Source of the DNA: an uncultured Alphaproteobacteria bacterium
Lineage (GTDB): Bacteria; Pseudomonadota; Alphaproteobacteria; CALKHQ01
Length of the DNA: 17,706 bases
Direction: 5' to 3'
NCBI GenBank assembly: GCA_937988735.1
Contig: CALKHQ010000191.1
Location: 1-17,706 of the forward strand
Shown: positions 7,822 through 15,477 of the stretch, piece by piece
Numbering within the stretch: position 1 is the first letter of the stretch
How the letters are laid out: each line of letters opens with the position of its first letter
Translations under genes and position numbers: made by a program
Notes under the pieces: model-generated
Seen by the model: the letters and a program-made list of their open reading frames with translations, nothing else
The model's database searches: none
Told to the model about the DNA's origin: nothing

Positions 7822-8733
7822 CTACACCCACACCGGCACGCGATAGAGGCGGCGGGCGTTCTCGAAGAACATCGCCCGCTGCTCCTCGGGCGTGAAGCCG
7901 GCGACCGCCTTGCGGAAGGCGTCGTAGGTCTCGTCGAAGGTGGCGTGCAGCCCCGTCACCGGGAAGTCGCTGGCGAACATCGCGCGGTCCGGCCCGAAGG
8001 CGTCGATGCAGGCGAGGATCACCGCGCGCAGGCTCTCGTAGGTCCAGTCCGGGTCGTAGGCGACGAGGTCGGAGATCTTGATCGCGACGTTCGGGTGCTC
8101 GGCCAGCGCCTTCAGCCCGGCGCGCCAGCGGGCCATGCCTTCGGGGCTGCGGTCGATCGGGCTGCCGCAGTGGTTGAGGATGAAGCGCTGGTCCGGGAAG
8201 TCGCGGACCAGCCGCACCGCGTCCGGCACCTGCGGCGGATAGAGCATCAGGTCGAACGCCAGCCGGTGGGCCTTGAGGGCGGAGAGGCCGGCGCGCCACG
8301 CCGGGTCGTCCATCTTGTCCGGCCGGCCGGCGAAGCGCAGCGCCGGGTTCTCGTGCCAGCTCAGGATGTCGCGCACGCCGACGACGTTGCCGAGCGCGCA
8401 GTGCTGCTCAAGCAGCGCCGGCGCCTCCGGGCTCGCCAGCGGCACGTGCACCACCCGGCAGATCGCGATGCCGCCGCTCTTGTCCAGCGTGTCCAGCCAG
8501 CGGGTCTCGCCCACGCAGTCGTCGGCGCGCCAGCTCGCCTCGATGTGGACCGTTGCCACGATCGGCTGGTTGGCGGCGTCGCGCCGGTAGTCCGCCGGCA
8601 GGTAGTTGCGCCGCAGCGCGGCGATGTCGCCCACGGGCGCGTCGTCCACCTCCAGCCACGGGTGGCACTTCATGCGCAGGTCCCACAGGTGGTGGTGGGG
8701 GTCGATGATCGGACCGGAATAGAGCTCGGGCAT
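7822..8733 (-). CDS. COG3618 amidohydrolase, probable sugar-lactone hydrolase
   Basis: The 303-residue amidohydrolase-2 TIM-barrel protein is of the L-fuconolactonase / 2-pyrone-4,6-dicarboxylate lactonase group. The N-terminal IIDPHHHLWD carries the H-x-H metal or substrate motif. VHIEASW, FILNHCGSP and MFASDFPV follow in the family order; the last two supply the later His and the catalytic Asp. The start at 8733 is chosen because family members begin a few residues before the HxH motif. The frame stays open back to 8952, but that extension is low-complexity Arg/Ala. Known members hydrolyse sugar or aromatic lactones. A lactone from an oxidised sugar would fit the neighbouring importer and aldehyde oxidoreductase, though this is inference. 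There is no clear ribosome site. Confidence 0.85.
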   Translation of the reverse strand: MPELYSGPIIDPHHHLWDLRMKCHPWLEVDDAPVGDIAALRRNYLPADYRRDAANQPIVATVHIEASWRADDCVGETRWLDTLDKSGGIAICRVVHVPLASPEAPALLEQHCALGNVVGVRDILSWHENPALRFAGRPDKMDDPAWRAGLSALKAHRLAFDLMLYPPQVPDAVRLVRDFPDQRFILNHCGSPIDRSPEGMARWRAGLKALAEHPNVAIKISDLVAYDPDWTYESLRAVILACIDAFGPDRAMFASDFPVTGLHATFDETYDAFRKAVAGFTPEEQRAMFFENARRLYRVPVWV

Positions 8734-8969
8734 CAGCAACTCGCGGGCAGACGGCAACGACGCGCGTTCTATCGCCTTCGCCGCCCGGTGGCGACGGTCG
8801 GCTGCAGCGGCCGCCCGCGGGCCGCCTCGGCCGTTGCGGGCTGCGCGCTCCCGTGGCAATGCAGGGCCACGCGGCGGGCGGTTTTCGCCGCCGGAACGGG
8901 TTGCCGCGCCGTCGCCGGCGCCGCGACTCGGGCCAATCCTCTTTCGCTTCACGCAACCAGGAGAGACCC
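8734..8969. other. Divergent intergenic region
   Basis: This 236-bp gap lies between the divergent amidohydrolase and RidA genes and must hold promoters for both. It is very GC-rich. I see a 6-bp inverted repeat GCGGCC/GGCCGC at 8807-8825 and an AGGAGAG ribosome site at 8959-8965 for ridA. No convincing -35/-10 pair and no gene were found. Confidence 0.5.
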
Positions 8970-9314
8970 ATGATCAAGCGCTACAAGGTCGGCCCCCGCA
9001 TGTCCCAGGCCGTGGTCGGCACGCCGTCCGTGTTCATCGCCGGCCAGGTTGCCGACGACGAGACGGCGAGCGTCGAGGAGCAGACCCGGCAGGTGCTGGC
9101 GAAGATCGACGCGCTGCTCGCCGAGGCCGGCACCGACAAGTCGAAGCTGCTGTCGGTCACGGTCTTCCTGCCGAACATCGCCGACTTCGCCGCGATGAAC
9201 AGCGTCTATGACAAGTGGATCGACCCGGCGAACCCGCCGGCGCGCGCCTGCGTCGAGGCCCGGCTGGCCGCGCCCGGCCTGCGGGTCGAGATCGTCGCCG
9301 TCGCCGCTGCCTGA
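8970..9314 (+). CDS. RidA/YjgF/UK114-family reactive imine deaminase
   Basis: The 114-residue protein spans a full RidA domain. Members form trimers that hydrolyse reactive enamine/imine intermediates released by PLP enzymes, or act on related compounds in catabolic operons. PARACVEARLAAPGLRVEI contains Arg92, at the place of the carboxylate-binding Arg of E. coli RidA (Arg105). VFIAGQVADD and TVFLPNIADFAAMNSVYDKW are further family segments. Canonical RidA has PARATVEV here; the Cys-for-Thr and VEA variations suggest one of the Rid subfamilies used in specific pathways. The start is set by AGGAGAG 5 nt upstream. It is followed after 6 nt by a DoeB-like deacylase, so the two are probably co-transcribed. 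Confidence 0.9.
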   Translation: MIKRYKVGPRMSQAVVGTPSVFIAGQVADDETASVEEQTRQVLAKIDALLAEAGTDKSKLLSVTVFLPNIADFAAMNSVYDKWIDPANPPARACVEARLAAPGLRVEIVAVAAA

Positions 9315-9320
9315 CCGCCC

Positions 9321-10325
9321 ATGCACACCGGCGTCAGCCACGACCTCGACCTCGACCGCGACGGCAAGCGGTTCGCCTTCCTCGGCGTGCCCTTTTCCGT
9401 CGACCGCTCCCCCTACTTCCAGGTGAAGGTGCCGGTCTGCGTGGTGAAGAACGGGGCGGGGCCGTCAATACTGCTGATGGCCGGCAACCACGGTGACGAG
9501 TACGAGGGCGAGCTCACGCTGGGCCGGCTGATCCGCCGGCTCGACCCGGCGCAGGTGCGGGGCAGGGTGACCATCCTGCCCATGGCCAACGCGCCGGCGG
9601 TCCGCGGGGCGAAGCGCTGCTCGCCGCTCGACGGCGGCAACCTCAACCGCAGCTTCCCCGGCGACCCGGAGGGCACGCCCACCCAGCGCATCGCCCACTT
9701 CCTTGAGCATGTGCTGTTCCCGGCCCACGAGGTGATGCTGGACATCCATTCCGGCGGCACCTCGATGGCGCACCTGCCGACCGCGCTGATCGAGCGGCAG
9801 GCAGACGAGGCCCGGCAGCGGCGCGCGCTGGAGCTGATGGGGTCGCTGGGCCTTGCCCACGGCTTCGTCGCCGACAACGGCCCGGCGGCGCCGACCTCGC
9901 TGGGCGCCGCCGCCCGCGCCGGGATCATCGGGGTCAGCGGCGAGTTCGGCGGCGGCGGCACGGTCACGCCGGCGACGATGGCGGCGACCGCGGCCGCCGT
10001 GGACCGGCTGCTGCTGGCGACGGGCGTCATTGCGGCGCCGCTGCTGTGCCGGGAGCTGCCGCCGCCCCCGCCGATGCGCCTGCTGACGCTCGCCCGCCAC
10101 AGCCAGATGATCTTCGCCACCCGCCGCGGCTGGTGGGAGCCCGCGGTGGACCTGGGCGCAGAGGTCGCCGCCGGCGACCGCGCCGGCTGGTACCACGACC
10201 TCGAGCGGCTGGACGCGGAGGAGGAGGAACTGCTGTTCCCGGAAGGCGGCGTCGTCATCTCCTGCCGCCTCCACACCCAGTGCGAGGCCGGCGACGCCCT
10301 GATCCAGGTCGCCGCTCCCGCCTGA
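9321..10325 (+). CDS. DoeB-like succinylglutamate desuccinylase/aspartoacylase-family deacylase
   Basis: The 334-residue zinc-dependent M14-type amidohydrolase is closest in pattern to DoeB, the N-acetyl-diaminobutyrate deacetylase of ectoine breakdown. His57 and Glu60 in GNHGDEYEG, plus His143 in DIHSGG, are the zinc ligands. RCSPLDGGNLNRSFPG is the substrate-binding arginine region. Glu208 in GEFGGGG is the expected general base. The C-terminal 100 residues form a beta-rich domain, as in the family. No other ectoine genes (doeA, doeC, doeD) are visible, so the substrate may be another N-acyl amino compound. The gene has no clear ribosome site and sits 6 nt after ridA, so translation is probably coupled. 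Family secure, exact substrate not. Confidence 0.82.
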   Translation: MHTGVSHDLDLDRDGKRFAFLGVPFSVDRSPYFQVKVPVCVVKNGAGPSILLMAGNHGDEYEGELTLGRLIRRLDPAQVRGRVTILPMANAPAVRGAKRCSPLDGGNLNRSFPGDPEGTPTQRIAHFLEHVLFPAHEVMLDIHSGGTSMAHLPTALIERQADEARQRRALELMGSLGLAHGFVADNGPAAPTSLGAAARAGIIGVSGEFGGGGTVTPATMAATAAAVDRLLLATGVIAAPLLCRELPPPPPMRLLTLARHSQMIFATRRGWWEPAVDLGAEVAAGDRAGWYHDLERLDAEEEELLFPEGGVVISCRLHTQCEAGDALIQVAAPA

Positions 10326-10326
10326 C

Positions 10327-10378
10327 CGGACCGTCCGCGGCCGGGCCGCCGTCTCCCGCCGGCGGGAGAGGCGGTCCG
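10327..10378. terminator. Large palindrome, probable bidirectional terminator
   Basis: TCTCCCGCC/GGCGGGAGA at 10352-10369 is an 18-bp perfect palindrome. It is nested in a second inverted pair, CGGACCG (10327-10333) and CGGTCCG (10372-10378). It fills the 63-nt gap between the convergent deacylase and Lrp genes, the classic place for a shared terminator. T-tracts are absent, so termination would depend on the stem or on Rho. Confidence 0.65.
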
Positions 10379-10388
10379 TTCCCGCGCG

Positions 10389-10898
10389 CTAGCGCTTCGC
10401 CCCCGGCGTCAGGTCGATGGGATAGGCCGTGGTGGACTTGATCCGCTCCATGGCGAAGCGCGAGGTCACGTTCTTCAGCGGGGCCTCGGAGATCAGCCGC
10501 TTGTAGAAGGCGTCGTAGGCGGCCATGTCGGGCACCACCACCCGCAGCATGTAGTCCACCTCGCCCGCCATCCGGTAGAAGTCCATCACCTCCGGCATCG
10601 CCGACACCGTGGCGGCGAACTTCTCCAGCCAGGCCTGGCTGTGGTCGCCGGTCTCGATCGAGACGAAGACGGTGAGGCCGAGCCCCAGCGCCTCCGGGTT
10701 CACCAGCGCCACCCGCTGGGTGATCACGCCGGTCGCCTCCAGCCGCTGGACCCGCTTCCAGCACGGCGTCTGGGACAGGTTCACGCGCTTGGAAATCTCG
10801 GCGATCGAGAGAGTCGCGTCCTGCTGCAGCAGGGCGACGATCTTCCGGTCGATGACGTCCATCGCGCGTCCGCGCCCGGAAAGAGAATCCTCATCCAT
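10389..10898 (-). CDS. Lrp/AsnC-family transcriptional regulator
   Basis: The protein is 169 residues with the start at 10898, or 157 if the ATG at 10862 (MDVIDRKIVALLQ) is used; neither start has a clear ribosome site. The helix-turn-helix ISKRVNLSQTPCWKRVQRLEATG is typical Lrp. The RAM effector domain follows (GEVDYMLRVVVPDMAAYDAF), where an amino acid normally binds. It is divergent from the sulfur-assimilation operon and convergent with the deacylase. Lrp-type genes next to cysG/cysI clusters occur in alphaproteobacteria, so control of sulfur genes by a sulfur amino acid is a reasonable inference. DoeX, the Lrp-type regulator of ectoine breakdown, is an alternative given the DoeB-like neighbour, but the divergent orientation favours the cys operon. 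Confidence 0.9.
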   Translation of the reverse strand: MDEDSLSGRGRAMDVIDRKIVALLQQDATLSIAEISKRVNLSQTPCWKRVQRLEATGVITQRVALVNPEALGLGLTVFVSIETGDHSQAWLEKFAATVSAMPEVMDFYRMAGEVDYMLRVVVPDMAAYDAFYKRLISEAPLKNVTSRFAMERIKSTTAYPIDLTPGAKR

Positions 10899-10931
10899 TC
10901 ACGGCATCCATCACAGTCGAAATAATCTTTT

Positions 10932-10964
10932 TGCACTGCACGCGTTGACTTGCAGCGGCCTGCA
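10932..10964. promoter_or_regulatory. Cluster of TGCA motifs, candidate Lrp binding region
   Basis: Four TGCA tetramers occur at 10932, 10937, 10951 and 10961. The last two form the inverted repeat TGCAG-CGGC-CTGCA (10951-10964). They surround a TTGACT hexamer at 10945-10950 that could be a -35 element for the rightward operon. CATTCT at 10969-10974 is a poor -10 at 18-nt spacing. Location between a divergent Lrp gene and its likely target is the main argument. Confidence 0.35.
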
Positions 10965-11164
10965 TTGCCATTCTAGCAAAGAGCATCGCCGTTTTTCCAC
11001 GCCCTGCCCAAGACAATTGTTGTAGGATGTTTAGGAAGGTCTGCGGGTGTTGGCAAGCGTTGCCCGCCCGTTTGCGACGTTGCCGACAGAACTATTGCGG
11101 CACCGACGCCGCGACCCGAGAACTGCCCAGTCTAGCGAACCGATGAACTCAGACGACGACTTTT

Positions 11165-11194
11165 CCGGTACTGCAGCCACAGCGGCAGTGCCGG
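11165..11194 (+). other. Leader hairpin upstream of the cys operon
   Basis: CCGGTACTGC (11165-11174) and GCAGTGCCGG (11185-11194) form a 10-bp stem with one G-U pair and a 10-nt loop. It lies 76 nt before the DUF2849 start codon. A smaller hairpin, GGCAA-GCG-TTGCC, lies at 11052-11064 and is flanked by CGGG (11044-11047) and CCCG (11067-11070). These could shape a regulatory leader, or they could be chance pairing in GC-rich DNA. Confidence 0.4.
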
Positions 11195-11270
11195 CAACGG
11201 GCCATGGCGAAAGCTCGGCTGGCGACCGCCGTCGCACGCGCGACTTGGCGGCAACTGCGCAGGTGCCGTG

Positions 11271-11597
11271 ATGGCGGCCCCGAAGCGCCCCCCGCTGCCG
11301 GTGATCCTGCTGGCCAACGACCTCCTTGACGGCGACGTGGTGTTCCACACCGGCCGCGGCTGGTCGCGCGACCCGGCCGATGCGGCCGTCGCCCGTGACG
11401 ATGCGGCGGCCGCGGCACTGGAGGCGGTAGCCGAGGCGGAGATGGCGGCGAACCGCGTGATCGACGCCTATGTCGTGGACGTCGAGCTCGCCGCTGACGG
11501 CCGGCCCGTTCCCCGGCACTACCGCGAGCGTTTCAAGACGCTCGGTCCCAGCCACCGCCCTGATCTCGGCAAGCAGGCCGAATTCGCGAGGAAGTGA
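11271..11597 (+). CDS. DUF2849 domain protein of the sulfur-assimilation cluster
   Basis: The 108-residue protein matches the DUF2849 pattern: VILLANDLLDGDVVFHTGRGWSRDPADAAVA, a helix rich in Ala and Glu, then VIDAYVVDVELAADGRPVPRHYRERFKTLGP. The family sits almost always directly before cysI in alphaproteobacteria, as here (3 nt between). That points to a role in sulfite reduction or its siroheme/electron supply, but no activity is established. The start is ATG 11271, with AGGTG 5 nt before; a GTG at 11268 is in frame and possible. No signal peptide, membrane segment or cysteine is seen, so it is probably a small cytosolic accessory protein. It is the first gene of the operon in this window. 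Confidence 0.85.
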   Translation: MAAPKRPPLPVILLANDLLDGDVVFHTGRGWSRDPADAAVARDDAAAAALEAVAEAEMAANRVIDAYVVDVELAADGRPVPRHYRERFKTLGPSHRPDLGKQAEFARK

Positions 11598-11600
11598 CGC

Positions 11601-13272
<1,672 letters not shown>

Positions 13273-13286
<14 letters not shown>

Positions 13287-13794
13287 CCGCAACGGCCTTG
13301 CCGAGGATCCGTTCACCCGGGTGGAAACGACGGACATCGAGGGGCTGGGCCCGGTGATCGTGCCCTGGGCCCATCACGAGGCCGCGCTCGCCCGCCGCGG
13401 CGACAACCAGCCGGTCGGGGTCGAGATCCCGAACACGGTCTCCGTCGCCGAGCTGCGGCCGGTGCTGGACCGGTTCGCGCTGGTCGCGGTGCAGTTCCCG
13501 TCCTTCGCCGACGGCCGCGGCTTCAGCCTCGCCCGCCAGATCCGGCGCGAGGGCTTCGCCGGCACGCTCCGCGCCGCCGGCCCGCTCATTGCCGACCAGT
13601 TCGCGGACGCGCTGAACTGCGGCTTCGACCAGGTCGAGATCCCCGAGGATCTCGCCAGCCGGCAGCCGCCGGAGCACTGGCGGCGGGCGCTCGCCGCGAT
13701 CAGCAGCATCTACCAGCGCGGCTACGGCGAGGGCGCCAGCATCCTCGACCAGCGCCGCGCCGCGCGCCTCCGGGAGGCCTCCGATGGCCGATGA
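13273..13794 (+). CDS. DUF934 family oxidoreductase-associated protein
   Basis: The 173-residue DUF934 protein is recognised by VAVQFPSFADGRGFSLARQIRREGFAGTLRAAG and the segment DQFADALNCGFDQVEIPED. The family is consistently found between cysI and cysH and is often annotated as an 'oxidoreductase', though no reaction has been shown to my knowledge. Conserved linkage suggests a partner or maturation factor for sulfite or APS reductase. ATG 13273 is chosen because it gives the usual MPLLDRNG start; a TTG six bases earlier is also in frame. The gene overlaps cysI by 14 nt and cysH by 11 nt, so expression is translationally coupled. Confidence 0.88.
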
Positions 13795-14575
13795 CGTGAC
13801 CCTCGCGGCGCGCCCCGCCGACGTCGCTGCCGAGCTGGCGGCCAGCTTTGCGCCCCTCTCCCCGCTGGAGCGGCTGCAGCTGCTGTGCCGGACGATCGGG
13901 GGGCGCATCGTCTTCACCACCAGCCTCGGGCTGGAGGACCAGGCGATCACCCATCTGATCTTCGCCAACGACCTTCCCATCGACGTGGTGACGATCGACA
14001 CCGGCCGTCTGTTTCCGGAGACCTACGCCGTCTGGGCGGAGACCGAAGCGCGCTACGGCCGCCGGATCCTGCCGGTCTACCCGCGCCACGACGCGCTGGA
14101 GGCGCTGGTCGCGCAGCAGGGGATCAACGGCTTCTACGGCTCCGTCGAGGCACGGCACGCCTGCTGCCGGGTGCGCAAGGTGGAGCCGCTGTCGCGCGCT
14201 CTCGCCGGCGCGGGCGCCTGGGTGACCGGGCTCCGCGCCGAGCAGTCGGCCCACCGCACGTCGCTCGCCTTCGCCGCCTGGGATGCGGGGCACGGGCTGG
14301 TCAAGGCGAACCCGCTGTTCGACTGGACGCGAGCCCAGCTCGAGGCCTTCGTCGCCGGGCACGCGATCCCGGTGAACGCGCTCCACGCGCGCGGATTCCC
14401 CTCCATCGGCTGCGCGCCGTGCACCCGCGCGGTCGCGCCGGGCGAGCCGGAGCGGGCCGGCCGCTGGTGGTGGGAAACCGAAGGCAAGCAGGAATGCGGG
14501 CTCCACCTCGGCCCCGACGGCCGGCTGGTGCGGGCGGCGCCCTCGGGCGCGGGAGAGGGAGACTTCGCCTCGTGA
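13784..14575 (+). CDS. cysH: Adenylyl-sulfate (APS) reductase, thioredoxin-dependent
   Basis: The 263-residue CysH reduces activated sulfate to sulfite. Cys127-Cys128 (ARHACCRV) and Cys210-x-x-Cys213 (GCAPCTRA) are the 4Fe-4S ligands that mark APS-using enzymes rather than PAPS-using ones. Cys238 in KQECGLH is the catalytic cysteine that carries the thiosulfonate. SLGLEDQ near residue 47 is the substrate-phosphate loop, and TGLRAEQS follows the first cysteine pair. The APS-type assignment agrees with the absence of an APS kinase (cysC) in this operon. The start overlaps DUF934 by 11 nt. The end overlaps cysD by 4 nt (GTGA). Confidence 0.93.
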   Translation: MADDVTLAARPADVAAELAASFAPLSPLERLQLLCRTIGGRIVFTTSLGLEDQAITHLIFANDLPIDVVTIDTGRLFPETYAVWAETEARYGRRILPVYPRHDALEALVAQQGINGFYGSVEARHACCRVRKVEPLSRALAGAGAWVTGLRAEQSAHRTSLAFAAWDAGHGLVKANPLFDWTRAQLEAFVAGHAIPVNALHARGFPSIGCAPCTRAVAPGEPERAGRWWWETEGKQECGLHLGPDGRLVRAAPSGAGEGDFAS

Positions 14576-15477
14576 ACCTGCCGCTCACCCATTTGCAGAG
14601 GCTCGAGGCCGAGAGCATCTACATCATCCGCGAGGTGGTCGCGACCTGCGACAACCCGGTGATGCTCTATTCGATCGGCAAGGACAGCGAGGTGATGCTG
14701 CACCTCGCGATGAAGGCCTTCTACCCGCGGAAGCCGCCGTTCCCGCTGCTCCACGTCGATACGACGTGGAAGTTCCGCGACATGATCGCCTTCCGTGACC
14801 GGCGTGCGCGGGAGCTGGGGCTGGAGCTGATCGTCCACGTCAACGAGGAGGGGCTGAAGGCCGGGATCAACCCGTTCGACAGTGGTTCGCGCCTCCACAC
14901 CGACGTGATGAAGACCCGGGCGCTGAAGCAGGCGCTGGACAGATACCGGTTCGACGCTGCCTTCGGCGGCGCGCGCCGCGACGAGGAGAAGTCGCGGGCG
15001 AAGGAGCGGGTGTTCTCGCTGCGCTCGCCCGAGCACCGCTGGGATCCGAAGCGGCAGCGGCCGGAGCCCTGGCGTCTGTTCAACACCCGCAAGCGGCCCG
15101 GCGAGAGCTTCCGCGTGTTCCCGCTGTCCAACTGGACCGAGGCCGACGTCTGGGCCTACATCCGCCAGGAGCAGTTCCCGGTGGTGCCGCTGTACTTCGC
15201 CGCCCCGCGGCCGGTGGTCCGGCGCGACGGCATGCTCATCATGCGCGACGACGAGCGGATGGCGCTCAGGCCGGGCGAGACGGTCGAGACCCGCATGGTC
15301 CGCTTCCGCACCCTCGGCTGCTATCCGCTGACCGGCGCGATCGAGAGCACGGCGACGACGCTCGACGAGATCATTGACGAAATGCGCGCTTCGCGAAGCT
15401 CGGAGCGGCAGGGGCGGGTGATCGACCAGGACGGCACCGCCTCGATGGAACTGAAGAAGCAGGAAGGCTACTTCTGA
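14572..15477 (+). CDS. cysD: Sulfate adenylyltransferase small subunit
   Basis: The 301-residue CysD forms APS from ATP and sulfate, together with the GTPase CysN. The PP-loop is YSIGKDSEVMLH (Ser34 to Ser39). FGGARRDEEKSRAKERVFS and VFPLSNWTEADVWAYI are hallmark segments, and the C-terminus SMELKKQEGYF matches E. coli CysD closely. It starts with GTG at 14572, because that codon gives the standard N-terminus (THLQRLEAESIYIIREV) and GGGAGAGGGAGA lies upstream. GTGA overlaps the cysH stop. The frame is open far upstream, but that part is the shadow of cysH. The stop overlaps cysN by 1 nt (TGATG). Confidence 0.95.
   Translation: MNLPLTHLQRLEAESIYIIREVVATCDNPVMLYSIGKDSEVMLHLAMKAFYPRKPPFPLLHVDTTWKFRDMIAFRDRRARELGLELIVHVNEEGLKAGINPFDSGSRLHTDVMKTRALKQALDRYRFDAAFGGARRDEEKSRAKERVFSLRSPEHRWDPKRQRPEPWRLFNTRKRPGESFRVFPLSNWTEADVWAYIRQEQFPVVPLYFAAPRPVVRRDGMLIMRDDERMALRPGETVETRMVRFRTLGCYPLTGAIESTATTLDEIIDEMRASRSSERQGRVIDQDGTASMELKKQEGYF

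Larger units (their letters stand above)
10899..11270. other. 372-bp promoter and leader region between lrp and the cys operon
   Basis: Positions 10899-11030 are much more AT-rich than the rest of the window and include AATAATCTTTTT at 10921-10932. They presumably hold promoters for both directions and regulator sites. The remaining 240 nt up to DUF2849 would be an unusually long 5' leader. It contains hairpins at 11044-11070 and 11165-11194. It also contains a 42-codon frame starting at ATG 11143, whose stop overlaps the DUF2849 ATG (TGATG); that frame looks unlike a conserved protein and lacks a ribosome site. I see no known riboswitch consensus. Confidence 0.6.

Noticed and set aside
8734..8952. 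N-terminal extension of the amidohydrolase to 376 residues
   Set aside because: The extra 73 residues are Arg/Ala-rich with no similarity to the family, whose members start just before the HxH motif.
8853..8969. N-terminal extension of the RidA protein
   Set aside because: Low-complexity Arg-rich sequence; the ATG at 8970 has a good ribosome site and gives the normal RidA length.
9321..10898. Ectoine-degradation locus (DoeB plus Lrp-type DoeX)
   Set aside because: The remaining ectoine genes are absent, the Lrp gene is convergent rather than in the same operon, and it diverges from the cys genes.
10990..11270. Known riboswitch (for example SAM-type) in the cys leader
   Set aside because: I looked for familiar conserved cores and pseudoknot patterns and could not identify one; only simple hairpins were found.
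11047..11271. A 74-codon frame (or 42 codons from ATG 11143) before DUF2849
   Set aside because: No ribosome site, no recognisable family, Ala/Thr/Arg-rich composition. Kept only as part of the leader description because its stop overlaps the next start.
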